Assembly (NCBI RefSeq): GCF_000364165.2
Contig: NZ_CP097810.1
Location: forward strand, 1,426,001 to 1,490,000
Length of the DNA: 64,000 bases
From: Clostridium sp. MD294
GTDB taxonomy: Bacteria; Bacillota; Clostridia; Lachnospirales; Anaerotignaceae
Direction of reading: 5' to 3'
Each line of letters begins with the position of its first letter. Position 1 is the stretch's first letter. The notes below the pieces were generated by a model. It did not search any database, was not told the origin of the DNA, and was given only the letters and a program-made list of their open reading frames with translations. Made by a program: the position numbers and the translations under genes. Below, in pieces: positions 45,081 through 55,126 of this stretch.

Positions 45081-48000
45081 ATGTCTAAAGTAATGAAAAC
45101 TATGGACGGAAATGAAGCTGCTGCTTACGCTTCCTATGCTTTTACAGAAGTAGCAGGTATTTTTCCAATCACTCCATCTTCCCCAATGGCTGAAAAAACA
45201 GATGACTGGGCTGCAAATGGAAAGAAAAATCTTTTTGGTCAAACAGTAAAAGTAGTAGAAATGCAGTCTGAAGCAGGTGCAGCAGGAACAGTGCACGGTT
45301 CTCTTGCCGCTGGGGCATTAACAACAACATATACAGCATCACAAGGTTTGTTGTTAATGATACCTAATATGTATAAAATTGCTGGTGAATTGTTGCCGGG
45401 TGTATTTCACGTGAGTGCTCGTGCATTAACAGCACAGGCATTATCTATTTTTGGTGACCATTCTGACGTTATGGCTTGTCGTCAAACAGGTTTTGCTATG
45501 CTTGTTTCAAATAGTGTACAAGAAGTAATGGATTTAGCATCTGTAGCACATCTTTCTGCAATTAAAGGTAGAGTGCCATTTGTACATTTCTTTGATGGTT
45601 TTAGAACAAGCCACGAAATTCAAAAAATAGAATGTATTGATTATGATGAATTAGCAAAAGTACTTGATTGGGATGCATTAAATACATTCAAAAGAAATGC
45701 TTTAAATCCAGAACACCCTGTTATTAGAGGTACAGCACAAAATCCTGACATTTATTTCCAAGCAAGAGAAGCATCCAATAAATTCTATGATGCTTTGCCA
45801 GCAGTAGTAGAACAATATATGAAAGAAATCAGTAGAATTACGGGCAGAAATTATGATTTGTTTAACTACTATGGTGCTGCTGATGCAGAACGTGTTATTA
45901 TTGCAATGGGTTCTGCTTGTGAAGCAATAGAAGAAACAATTGATTATTTAACAGCAAAAGGCGAAAAAGTTGGTCTTGTAAAAGTACATTTGTTTAGACC
46001 ATTTGTAGCTGAAAAATTGTTAGCTGCTATTCCAAAAACAGCAAATAAAATTGCAGTATTGGATAGAACAAAAGAACCAGGTGCATTGGGTGAACCATTG
46101 TATCAAGATGTATGTACAGCAGTATATGAAGCAGGCAACAATCCTGTTATAGTAGCAGGACGTTATGGCTTAGGTTCTAAAGATGTTACACCTGCTCAAT
46201 TTATAGCAGTATATGAAAACTTAAAATTAGATAAACCACAAAATCACTTTACAATGGGTATTGTGGACGATGTAACAAATCATTCTTTGACAGTAGGAGA
46301 AGAAGTTGATGTTACTGGAAATGATGGTACAATCAGCTGTAAATTCTGGGGATTAGGTGCAGATGGTACAGTAGGTGCGAATAAAAACTCCATTAAAATT
46401 ATTGGTGACCATACAGATATGTATGCACAAGCTTATTTTAGCTATGACTCCAAAAAATCCGGTGGTATTACACAATCTCATTTACGTTTTGGTAAAAAAC
46501 CAATTCGTTCAACATACCTTGTAAAAACAGCAAACTTTGTAGCTTGCCATAAACAAGAATATGTACATTTGTATGATATGGTTTCTGATTTACAGCCAGG
46601 TGGTACATTCTTATTAAATACAGTTTGGACACCTGAAGAATTGGATAAACAGTTGCCAGCAAGCATTAAAAAACAATTAGCAGAAAAGAAAATCAATTTC
46701 TATACTATCAATGGTACAGACATTGCTAAAGAAATCGGCTTAGGAAATAGAATTAACACAGTATTACAAGCAGCTTTCTTTAAATTAGCAAATATCATTC
46801 CTATTGAAAAAGCAGTAGAATATATGAAAGCAGCTATCACAAAATCCTATGGCAAAAAAGGCGATACTATATTAAATATGAACTATGCCGCTGTAGATAA
46901 AGGTGTAGATGGAGCTGTTAAAATTGATATTCCAGCAGCATGGGCAAATGCTGTTGATACAGAAGTAAAAACAGAAAGACCAAAAACAGAATTTGTTAAA
47001 AACATTGTAGACCCAATGAATGCACAAGAAGGAGATAAATTACCAGTAAGTGCATTTAATGGTAGAGAAGATGGTACATTCCCATGTGGTACAGCAGCAT
47101 ATGAAAAACGTGGTGTTGCAGTAGATGTGCCAGAATGGCAAGCAGATAAATGTATACAATGTAATCAATGTTCTTATGTATGTCCTCATGCTTCTATCCG
47201 TCCATTCTTGTTGACAGAAGAAGAAGTAAAAGCAGCACCAGAAGCATTTACAACAGTAGCACCAAAAGGATTAAAAGGTGCAGATGGTTTGAAATTTAGA
47301 ATGCAGGTGTCTGTACTTGACTGTTTGGGCTGCGGAAGCTGTGCAGAAGTATGTCCAGCACCAGGAAAAGCATTGGTTATGAAATCACTTGCAACACAAG
47401 AAGCAGAAATTGCAAACTGGGATTATGCAGTAGATAAAGTTGCACCTAAAGCAAACCTTGCAAATAAAGGTACTGTAAAAGGTAGTCAATTTGAACAACC
47501 ATTGCTTGAGTTCTCTGGAGCTTGTGCAGGCTGTGGCGAAACACCATATGCAAAATTGGTAACACAATTATTTGGTGATAGAATGTATGTTGCAAATGCA
47601 ACAGGCTGTTCTTCTATTTGGGGTGGTTCTGCACCATCTATGCCATATACAGTAAATAGTAAAGGCAGAGGTCCAGCATGGGCAAACTCATTATTTGAAG
47701 ATAATGCAGAATTTGGTCTTGGTATGTTCTCCGCTGTAAAACAGATGAGAAATGGCTTAAAAGATAAATTGGAAGCATTAAAAGCAATTGACGCATCTGT
47801 TGCAGGTGTTGTTGATAAATGGATAGAAACAATGGAAGATGGAGAAAACTCCAGAGCAGCATCTGATGCAGTAGTAGAAGCATTGACAAACTATTCAGGC
47901 AGCGATGCAGAAGCAAAAAATATTGTTTCTTATGTATTAGAAAATAAAGACCAACTTGTTAAAAAATCACAATGGATATTTGGTGGAGATGGTTGGGCTT

Positions 48001-48617
48001 ATGACATTGGTTACGGCGGACTTGACCACGTATTAGCATCTGGAGAAGATGTAAATGTATTAGTATTTGATACAGAAGTTTACTCTAATACAGGTGGACA
48101 GTCTTCTAAAGCGACACCAACTGGAGCAGTAGCACAGTTTGCAGCATCTGGTAAGAGAATAAAGAAAAAAGACTTAGGTATGATGGCAATGAGCTATGGC
48201 TATGTATACGTTGCACAGGTTGCAATGGGAGCAGATAAAAACCAACTCGTAAAAGCATTGGTAGAAGCTGAAAAATATCATGGACCATCATTGATTATTG
48301 CATATGCTCCATGTATCAATCATGGATTAAAAGGCGGTATGTCTGGAGCACAAAATGAAATCAAACGTGCTGTAGAAGCAGGCTACTGGCATATGTATCG
48401 TTTCAATCCAGAATTGAAAGCAGAGGGTAAAAACCCATTTATATTAGACTCTAAAGAGCCAACAGCTAGTTTCAGAGATTTCTTGTTAAGCGAAGTACGT
48501 TATAGTGCATTGCAAAGAACATTCCCAGAAATTGCAGAGGAATTGTTCCAGAGATGTGAAGAAGACGCAAAAGCTAGATTAGAAACTTATCAGAAAAAAG
48601 CAGCAGAAGTAAAATAA
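45081..48617 (+). CDS. nifJ: Pyruvate:ferredoxin oxidoreductase
   Basis: 1178 residues, the size of single-chain PFOR. It oxidises pyruvate to acetyl-CoA and CO2, reducing ferredoxin, the central step of anaerobic energy metabolism. Domains in order: I (MDGNEAAAYASYAFTEVAG), II and III, then domain V with two ferredoxin clusters (CIQCNQCSYVC and CLGCGSCAEVC), and VI with the thiamine site ACAGCGETPY and GDGWAYDIGYGGLDH. All expected cysteines are present. AGGAGG RBS, its own terminator, one-gene unit. Confidence 0.98.
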   Translation: MSKVMKTMDGNEAAAYASYAFTEVAGIFPITPSSPMAEKTDDWAANGKKNLFGQTVKVVEMQSEAGAAGTVHGSLAAGALTTTYTASQGLLLMIPNMYKIAGELLPGVFHVSARALTAQALSIFGDHSDVMACRQTGFAMLVSNSVQEVMDLASVAHLSAIKGRVPFVHFFDGFRTSHEIQKIECIDYDELAKVLDWDALNTFKRNALNPEHPVIRGTAQNPDIYFQAREASNKFYDALPAVVEQYMKEISRITGRNYDLFNYYGAADAERVIIAMGSACEAIEETIDYLTAKGEKVGLVKVHLFRPFVAEKLLAAIPKTANKIAVLDRTKEPGALGEPLYQDVCTAVYEAGNNPVIVAGRYGLGSKDVTPAQFIAVYENLKLDKPQNHFTMGIVDDVTNHSLTVGEEVDVTGNDGTISCKFWGLGADGTVGANKNSIKIIGDHTDMYAQAYFSYDSKKSGGITQSHLRFGKKPIRSTYLVKTANFVACHKQEYVHLYDMVSDLQPGGTFLLNTVWTPEELDKQLPASIKKQLAEKKINFYTINGTDIAKEIGLGNRINTVLQAAFFKLANIIPIEKAVEYMKAAITKSYGKKGDTILNMNYAAVDKGVDGAVKIDIPAAWANAVDTEVKTERPKTEFVKNIVDPMNAQEGDKLPVSAFNGREDGTFPCGTAAYEKRGVAVDVPEWQADKCIQCNQCSYVCPHASIRPFLLTEEEVKAAPEAFTTVAPKGLKGADGLKFRMQVSVLDCLGCGSCAEVCPAPGKALVMKSLATQEAEIANWDYAVDKVAPKANLANKGTVKGSQFEQPLLEFSGACAGCGETPYAKLVTQLFGDRMYVANATGCSSIWGGSAPSMPYTVNSKGRGPAWANSLFEDNAEFGLGMFSAVKQMRNGLKDKLEALKAIDASVAGVVDKWIETMEDGENSRAASDAVVEALTNYSGSDAEAKNIVSYVLENKDQLVKKSQWIFGGDGWAYDIGYGGLDHVLASGEDVNVLVFDTEVYSNTGGQSSKATPTGAVAQFAASGKRIKKKDLGMMAMSYGYVYVAQVAMGADKNQLVKALVEAEKYHGPSLIIAYAPCINHGLKGGMSGAQNEIKRAVEAGYWHMYRFNPELKAEGKNPFILDSKEPTASFRDFLLSEVRYSALQRTFPEIAEELFQRCEEDAKARLETYQKKAAEVK

Positions 48618-48632
48618 TATTATAATAGAAAT

Positions 48633-48664
48633 GAAAAGTGTAGGCGAAAGCCTGCACTTTTTTA
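48633..48664 (+). terminator. Terminator after nifJ
   Basis: AAAAGTGTAGGC pairs with GCCTGCACTTTT (one G-U) around a GAAA tetraloop, followed by T residues. Confidence 0.92.
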
Positions 48665-49163
48665 TGTTTATGAATAATAGAAATAAAACGTTAAAAAATA
48701 TTATATTTGTATGACAACAGTGTTATTTTTGACTAAAAAAGAAAATAGAATAGTAAAGTTTCTGAATATGGTGTATAAATAATAATAATAAAATATAATA
48801 TAGCCTATTATAAAAATAAAAAATCTATTTCTTTGTATATATATAACATTATTGTATGAAAATAAAATAAAAAATACAATTATAAAAGGAAATATTTTGT
48901 AATAAATGTAGTAAAAAAAAGCAAAATTATAACAATAATATATAAATTTGACAGACAACATATAATATTTTAATAATTTCCAAAAAAAAATTTAAAAAAA
49001 TGCAAAATTTCTCTATACTATTTAGCAATTTTATAGTAAAATATGTATAAGGGAAAGATGAGAGGTGTTGACAATGTAATAAGAAAGAAAATAGAAAAAG
49101 CAAAAAAACTGTAAATTGTTTATAATGTAATGGGTGAAAGTGAGTGAAAGGAATGTGATTTGA
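48665..49163. other. AT-rich gap upstream of brnQ
   Basis: About 500 bp with no convincing gene. TTGACA at 48948 with TAATAA 17 bp later is a possible promoter. The brnQ start lacks a strong RBS (AAAGGAATG is 12 bp away). No T-box or leader ORF with Leu/Ile/Val runs was found. Confidence 0.45.
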
Positions 49164-50489
49164 ATGAAAAATCAAAAGGTAGATATGTTTGTTATAGGTT
49201 TGGCACTATTTTCAATGTTCTTTGGTGCTGGTAATATTATTTTTCCTCCATTTTTGGGTATGCAAGCAGGTGACTCTTGGGTGCTGGGATTTGTCAGTTA
49301 TTATATAGCAGATATTGGTTTAGCATTGGTTGCGATATTTGCTATGCTTAGAGCAAATACAGATTTTGCTGGTATGATGAGTCATATAGGTAAAATACCC
49401 GCTGTAATATTATCCTGTGCTACAGTACTTTGTATAGGGCCTGGTATTGCGATACCAAGAACAGCAGCTACAACGTATGAAATGGGTGTAATGCCAATAT
49501 TTGGTTTAGAAGCAGGAAACGTAGCAGTAACAGCAATTACAAGTGTTGTATTCTTTGCAATTACAATTGTACTTTCATTAAATGAGTCTTCTGTTTTGGA
49601 TATTATAGGTAAATTTTTAACACCAGTATTGTTTGTTGGTTTGTTGATAATGATTATAAAGGGCTTTATTTCCCCAATTGCCCCAATATCTGATACAACA
49701 CAGCTTGAGTCTGTAGTACAGACAGGTGTTCTTTCTGGTTACCAAACATTAGACGTTTTGGCAGCACTTTGTTTTGGTGTTATTATATTAAAAACGGTAA
49801 AAGATAAAGGATATACTTCTATAGGAGAAAAGAATTTAGTAACAGGTGGTGCAGCGATCGTTGCAGGTATAGGTCTTTTAATTATTTATGGTGGTTTAAC
49901 ATATTTAGGAGCAACAATGTCTACATTGCATACAGGAGATAGCATTACAAGAGCGAATTTAATTGTAGAAATTGTGCAATCATTGTTAGGCCAAGGTGGC
50001 GTTATATTCTTAGGTGTAGTAGTTTCATTTGCCTGCCTTACAACATCAGTAGGTTTAGCATCATCTTGTGGTTCTTTCTTTGAAGAATTAACAAATGGAA
50101 AAGTAAGTTATAAACAAGTTGTTATTATTACTTGCGTAGTAAGTGCTGTATTAGCAAATGTAGGTTTGGATACTATCGTTTCTATATCCGCTCCTATATT
50201 GGACTTAGTTTATCCAGCAGCGTTAGCAGTTATTGTGTTGGCATTATTTGCAAATAATATTAAAAATGATAATATTTATAAAGCAGCAGCATTAGGTGCA
50301 TTTATAATGAGTGTATTAACAACAGCATCTAACTATGGTGTAACAGCAGTTGATTTTGTAAAATCATTGCCATTTGCAACATATGGCTTTAACTGGCTTA
50401 TTCCAACAATTATCTGTGGCGTAATTGGTGCGTTTATAAAAGATAAAAATGCAGCATCAAATGTTGCAGATGATAAAGAAAGTGTTTAA
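49164..50489 (+). CDS. brnQ: Branched-chain amino acid:cation symporter
   Basis: 441 residues, about twelve membrane helices. The N-terminus VIGLALFSMFFGAGNIIFPPFLG is diagnostic of the BrnQ/LIVCS family, which imports leucine, isoleucine and valine with Na+ (or H+). The IGPGIAIPRTAATTYEMGV motif follows helix 3. A Na+ gradient for it would fit the Na+-type V-ATPase in this window. Single gene with a terminator shared with the convergent aroE-aroK gene. Confidence 0.95.
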   Translation: MKNQKVDMFVIGLALFSMFFGAGNIIFPPFLGMQAGDSWVLGFVSYYIADIGLALVAIFAMLRANTDFAGMMSHIGKIPAVILSCATVLCIGPGIAIPRTAATTYEMGVMPIFGLEAGNVAVTAITSVVFFAITIVLSLNESSVLDIIGKFLTPVLFVGLLIMIIKGFISPIAPISDTTQLESVVQTGVLSGYQTLDVLAALCFGVIILKTVKDKGYTSIGEKNLVTGGAAIVAGIGLLIIYGGLTYLGATMSTLHTGDSITRANLIVEIVQSLLGQGGVIFLGVVVSFACLTTSVGLASSCGSFFEELTNGKVSYKQVVIITCVVSAVLANVGLDTIVSISAPILDLVYPAALAVIVLALFANNIKNDNIYKAAALGAFIMSVLTTASNYGVTAVDFVKSLPFATYGFNWLIPTIICGVIGAFIKDKNAASNVADDKESV

Positions 50490-50564
50490 AAATAAAAAAC
50501 AAGAGAAAAATCCCTAATTCTCAATAATAGTATTTCTTTCTTAATCTCATCTTAATCGGAAAGA

Positions 50565-50596
50565 GAAAAAAGCGGCTTATATAAGCCGCTTTTTTC
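50565..50596. terminator. Bidirectional terminator between brnQ and aroE-aroK
   Basis: A near-perfect palindrome, AAAAAAGCGGCTTAT facing ATAAGCCGCTTTTTT, with A and T tracts usable on both strands. Confidence 0.92.
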
Positions 50597-50603
50597 ATTT
50601 ATA

Positions 50604-51851
50604 TTATTTCATTAGTTCCATATAAGCATGATATGTTTGTTTTACAGCATATTCTATAGTAGTGTTGTTTTCTATAGTTTTTTGACTGTAACGCATATAA
50701 AGAGGCAAACGCTCTTGATACATTTTTTCTAATGCGTTAACACTGCTGGAAAGAGGACGACCTTCTCCTACAACTAATTTTTTTAAATCTCTTTGTATCA
50801 AAAGTATTACGCCATTCATATATAAATATAACATATTTTCAGGTTTTTTGATACAGCCGCCTCCGGTAGAGATAACAATATTGTTTTTACCTGAAAATTC
50901 TTTTATTACTTCTGTTTCGATTTCTCTAAAAGCATTTTCACCATATTGTTTAAAATAGTCTGAAATAGACATACCAATTTTTGAAACAATTTCAGCATCA
51001 ATATCCACAAAATCTTTATGAAGTAATTTAGCAATTTGTGCAGCTATAGTAGTTTTACCGCTGCTAGGCATACCTATCAATACAACATTTTTTTTCTCAA
51101 AAAGCATTTCTTTGTATATATCATCAATTTTGTATTCTGGTATAGAAGTGTTTAAAAATATTTCAACAGCATATTTTGCCTGTGCAATAAGCATTTCCAA
51201 ACCGCCTACCGCAATGATATTACGCTTTTGTGCTTCTAATACTAATTTTGTTTTAATAGGATTGTATATAATATCTACAACAGCAGTACATTTTGTATAA
51301 TGTTGTAAATCAATAGGACAACCGTCTAAATGGGGGTACATACCTACAGGAGTGGTGTTAATAATGACATCTGCATCACTGTGTAGTTTTTGACATTGTT
51401 CATATGTAATAGCATCATTGCTTTGTTTGTAATAAACAGTAATAATTTGTTTTGCTTGTAAATAATTTAGCACAGCAATAATCGCTTTGGAAGCACCACC
51501 TTTGCCTAATACAATTACTTTTTTGTTTTTGACATCAATATTGTTGTGTTTGAGCAAATATAAAAAACCACCAAAATCTGTATTATATCCGTATAAATTA
51601 CCTTCTCTGTTTACAATAGTGTTAACAGAGCCTACTGCTTTTGCTCTTTGGTCGATTTCATATAAATAAGGTATGACATCTATTTTGTAGGGTATTGTGA
51701 CATTGATAGCACGAAATTCTTTTTTTTCTAAAAAAGAAGAAAGTTCCTGTTTAGATAAAGGGTGTAAATCATAAGTGTAGTTTGCTAATTTTTCATGTAT
51801 TATTTTAGAAAAACTGTGTCCTAATTTTTCTCCTATCAGTCCATATTGCAT
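50604..51851 (-). CDS. aroE-aroK: Fused shikimate dehydrogenase-shikimate kinase
   Basis: 415 residues joining two usually separate enzymes. Residues 1-250 are shikimate dehydrogenase: GEKLGHSFSK substrate site, catalytic Lys56 in NVTIPYK, Asp92 in YNTDFGG and the nucleotide site VLGKGGASKA. Residues 252-415 are shikimate kinase: P-loop LIGMPSSGKT (about 258-267), DIDAEI acidic site and STGGGCIKKP. Consecutive pathway steps (3-dehydroshikimate to shikimate to shikimate 3-phosphate) are therefore on one chain. Both active sites look intact. Such fusions are known but not common; the rest of the pathway except DAHP synthase is not in the window. Confidence 0.95.
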   Translation of the reverse strand: MQYGLIGEKLGHSFSKIIHEKLANYTYDLHPLSKQELSSFLEKKEFRAINVTIPYKIDVIPYLYEIDQRAKAVGSVNTIVNREGNLYGYNTDFGGFLYLLKHNNIDVKNKKVIVLGKGGASKAIIAVLNYLQAKQIITVYYKQSNDAITYEQCQKLHSDADVIINTTPVGMYPHLDGCPIDLQHYTKCTAVVDIIYNPIKTKLVLEAQKRNIIAVGGLEMLIAQAKYAVEIFLNTSIPEYKIDDIYKEMLFEKKNVVLIGMPSSGKTTIAAQIAKLLHKDFVDIDAEIVSKIGMSISDYFKQYGENAFREIETEVIKEFSGKNNIVISTGGGCIKKPENMLYLYMNGVILLIQRDLKKLVVGEGRPLSSSVNALEKMYQERLPLYMRYSQKTIENNTTIEYAVKQTYHAYMELMK

Positions 51852-52006
51852 AATTGTTCACCTCGTTTGTTTTTTGTATATCATACAAGAATAGAAATGA
51901 TTTTTCAACACAATATTGTAATAAAATAGTAAAGACAGTTGTTGTAAATAATGTTATAATAAAAAAATAGTATTTTAAAGCAATGAATAAAGAAAGGACG
52001 GAAACT

Positions 52007-53800
52007 ATGAAAAGTTTAAAAAAATATGTATCTGCATTATTGAGCATTTGTTTGTTGAGTGCCTGTGCATTGATACCACAAGAGGCAGAAGCATTGGAGC
52101 AGTCAAGTAATAGTAATACAAATGATATGAGGGCAGTGTGGATTTCCACAGTATATAGTGCAGATTATCCTTCTGTGCAAAATGATGAACAAAAACAAAA
52201 ACAAGAATTTATTACAAAATTAGATGAAATCAAAAATATGGGATTAAATACTGTTGTAGTGCAAATGCGTCCTAAAGCAGATGCTTTTTACCAGTCAAAT
52301 ATCAATCCATGGTCAGAAATATTGACAGGTACACAAGGAAAAAATCCGGGATATGACCCTATGGCGTTTATGATAGAAGAAGCACATAAAAGAGATATGG
52401 AATTTCACGCTTGGCTCAATCCCTATAGAATTACAACAAGTGGTACAGATATGAGCGTGTTAGCAGAAAATCACCCTGCAAGACTTCATACAGATTGGGT
52501 AATTAGTTATAACAATGGTTTATATTATGACCCTGCAAATGAAGCAGTAAAACAGCATATTTGTGATACTGTTGCAGAAATTGTAACAAATTATGATGTA
52601 GATGCTATACATTTTGATGACTATTTTTATCCTAATGGTTATCCTTTAAATGAAGGAGAAACACAAGACGGACAGCAGGCAAATCAAAGAAGAGCAAATG
52701 TAAATGATATGATTAGAAGGGTACATGACACCATAAAATCTATTAAATCAAATGTAGCATTTGGTGTAAGTCCTATGGGAATATGGAAAAATAAAGGCTC
52801 TGATGCTACAGGCTCTGATACAAAAGGAGCAGAAGGATATTATGCTGTTTATGGCGATGTGAGAACATGGATAAAAAATGGATATGTAGATTATATAGTA
52901 CCTCAAATTTATTGGGCAAGAGGCACAGCAGCAGCAGACTATGAAACACTTATAAAATGGTGGACAGAAGAAGTCAAAAATACAAATGTAGATTTATACA
53001 TAGGACAGGGTATATATAAAGATGATGTTGCAGCAGAAATAGGAGAGGAACTTTTACTCAATGAAAAATATGGCGTAAAAGGTAGCTTTTATTTTAGTTT
53101 GAGAGATTTGCTTGATAACAGACAAAATTGTAAAGTAGCAGTGATGAATTATTATGCTAAAAAAGATGGCACAGCACAACAAATACCTACACCACCAGAG
53201 CAAACAGAAACGCCAGAACAAACAGAAACACCATCAGTTGTAATACCACCTGAACAAGACAAAGAAAATAATGCACCAGTGGTATTTGACCCAATAGAGC
53301 CTATACCAGAACCAATAGAACCAACGCCAACACCACCAACAACAGTAGAAACACCTACTGTATCAAAACAAGACCAATACGCTATTGCTTCTGCTACAAA
53401 AGTATTAGTAGATGGCAAAGAAATATCATTTGATGCTTATATTATAAATGATTTTACTTATTTTAAATTGAGAGATGTAGCAATGGCATTAAATGGTACA
53501 CAAAAGCAGTTTGATACACTTTGGAATGAAAAAGAAAAAGCAATCAATGTTGTAACAAATACAGCTTATAGTGTGGCAGGAGGAGAATTGCAAAAAGGAG
53601 AAGCAAAAAATAAAAAAGCATTCTATTCTGATGGCACATTGTATTTTGATGGAGTACAAAAAGCATTGCTTGCCTATAATATAGATGGAAATACTTATTT
53701 TAAATTGAGAGATTTAGCAAAAGAAATTGATTTTGGTGTAGCATGGAATGAACAGTCACAAAGTATTGCAATACAAAGCGATAATAGCTATACAGAATAA
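52007..53800 (+). CDS. GHL10-type (DUF187) lipoprotein glycosidase with stalk domain
   Basis: 597 residues from the ATG at 52007 with AAAGGACGG upstream. Lipoprotein signal ending LLSAC. Residues 40-370 match the glycosyl-hydrolase-like family 10 / DUF187 type (MRAVWISTVYSADYP, FHAWLNPYRIT, IHFDDYFYPNGYP, VDYIVPQIYWA), probably acting on peptidoglycan or surface glycan. A Pro/Thr/Glu linker (about 385-460, with PEQTETP repeats) leads to a C-terminal stalk domain with two FKLRD repeats. It resembles B. subtilis YngK in its catalytic part. Followed after 14 bp by an AAA ATPase gene. Substrate unknown. Confidence 0.85.
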   Translation: MKSLKKYVSALLSICLLSACALIPQEAEALEQSSNSNTNDMRAVWISTVYSADYPSVQNDEQKQKQEFITKLDEIKNMGLNTVVVQMRPKADAFYQSNINPWSEILTGTQGKNPGYDPMAFMIEEAHKRDMEFHAWLNPYRITTSGTDMSVLAENHPARLHTDWVISYNNGLYYDPANEAVKQHICDTVAEIVTNYDVDAIHFDDYFYPNGYPLNEGETQDGQQANQRRANVNDMIRRVHDTIKSIKSNVAFGVSPMGIWKNKGSDATGSDTKGAEGYYAVYGDVRTWIKNGYVDYIVPQIYWARGTAAADYETLIKWWTEEVKNTNVDLYIGQGIYKDDVAAEIGEELLLNEKYGVKGSFYFSLRDLLDNRQNCKVAVMNYYAKKDGTAQQIPTPPEQTETPEQTETPSVVIPPEQDKENNAPVVFDPIEPIPEPIEPTPTPPTTVETPTVSKQDQYAIASATKVLVDGKEISFDAYIINDFTYFKLRDVAMALNGTQKQFDTLWNEKEKAINVVTNTAYSVAGGELQKGEAKNKKAFYSDGTLYFDGVQKALLAYNIDGNTYFKLRDLAKEIDFGVAWNEQSQSIAIQSDNSYTE

Positions 53801-53814
53801 GGAGTTACCGTAGT

Positions 53815-55062
53815 ATGGAAGAAAAGAAGCTAAAAGAATTAGAGCAGCGTTCTTTTGAAAATGCAGTTTATGTTTCTAAAACACCAATAGAAGAAGCTGC
53901 TTTGACAATACAAAAAATATATGCAGTATATAAAAATCAAGGTTTTGATTTTGCTATTATAAATGACAGTGGTGTGATGAAATTTAATCAAGACAGAATG
54001 AAATTTTTGGAATTGATAGCAAATGCAGATATATCAGAAGTGGGAAATAAATTTGAAAAAAGGCTTTCTGTACAAGAATATGAATTTTTAAAGGCATATA
54101 TAGAATATGGAAAATATCACTTGCAGCATCAAACACCCGAAAGACAAAAAACGAAAGTAATGGACGTATCTCCTAAAGAAACAGCAGCATATCAAAGACT
54201 TTGTCAAAATGTCATAGGACAGCAAGAAATGAAACATACATTGTGTAAATTAGGTGCAGTGTATCAGTTTGCTAGAAAAAGAGAGGAGTACCATCTGCCA
54301 ACACCGCCTATACATAAAGTGTTGGCATTTATAGGCCCTCCTGGCACAGCAAAAACAACATCAGCTAGATATTTTGCAGAAATGATGACAGAGCAAGAAT
54401 TGCTTTCAGGAGGGAGTATTGCTTATGTTACAGGTACACAATTAAAAGCGAAATATGTGGGGCAAACTTCTGACAGAGTACATCAAATATTTGAAACAAA
54501 TGATATTATTATAATAGATGAAGCTTATTCTTTAGTAAATTATAATGAAACAGAAAGAACAGATAATTTTTCACAAGAAGCATTAGCACAGCTTTGTATA
54601 GAAGTAGAAGAACATAGTGATGATAAATTGATTATATTTGCAGGATATGGCGGAGATATACATGAAAAAAATAATAAAATGAAACGTTTTTTAGACGAAA
54701 ATCCTGGTATATCAAGTAGAATAACATTTACAGTTCATTTTTCACCTTATACTGCAAAAGAAATGCTTGATATATTTGAGGCACTTGCCAATAATGCTAC
54801 ATTTCATTTAGAAAAAGGTTGGGAAGATATACTTTTACCATTTTTTGAAAAAAGAGTAAAAGATGAAAATTTTGGTAATGGTAGAGAAGCAAGAAGATTG
54901 TTGGAGCATACTATGGCAGTAGCAGCAGAAAGATTTGTACAGTGGCAACAAAGTGCAGTGTTTTCTTCTCAAATTGCAAAAGAAAAAGAAGAAAGACAAC
55001 TGTTGTCGCTTCTGACTTGTGAAGATTTGAATACAGCAATACAGGAATTTATAAGAGGATAG
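53815..55062 (+). CDS. CbxX/CfxQ-type AAA+ ATPase
   Basis: 415 residues. An N-terminal helical part (1-150) precedes a CbxX/CfxQ AAA+ module: Walker A GPPGTAKTTSARYF (about 180-193), Walker B IIIIDEAYSLV, sensor region IIFAGYGGDIHEKNN, arginine finger ISSRITFTVHF. This family includes Rubisco activase CbbX, mycobacterial EccA and the sporulation protein SpoVK. With no Rubisco or ESX genes here, a SpoVK-like or general remodelling role is more likely. AAGGAGTTA site; 14 bp after the lipoprotein gene, so probably cotranscribed. Confidence 0.88.
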   Translation: MEEKKLKELEQRSFENAVYVSKTPIEEAALTIQKIYAVYKNQGFDFAIINDSGVMKFNQDRMKFLELIANADISEVGNKFEKRLSVQEYEFLKAYIEYGKYHLQHQTPERQKTKVMDVSPKETAAYQRLCQNVIGQQEMKHTLCKLGAVYQFARKREEYHLPTPPIHKVLAFIGPPGTAKTTSARYFAEMMTEQELLSGGSIAYVTGTQLKAKYVGQTSDRVHQIFETNDIIIIDEAYSLVNYNETERTDNFSQEALAQLCIEVEEHSDDKLIIFAGYGGDIHEKNNKMKRFLDENPGISSRITFTVHFSPYTAKEMLDIFEALANNATFHLEKGWEDILLPFFEKRVKDENFGNGREARRLLEHTMAVAAERFVQWQQSAVFSSQIAKEKEERQLLSLLTCEDLNTAIQEFIRG

Positions 55063-55126
55063 TAAAAATAAATTCTTTGACAAACTGAGCATATAAAAAT
55101 TTAAAATATGAAAAGGAGAATGAAAT

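Noticed and set aside
48665..49163. Possible branched-chain amino acid leader peptide or T-box before brnQ
   Set aside because: No Leu/Ile/Val-rich leader ORF, T-box core or strong terminator was visible.
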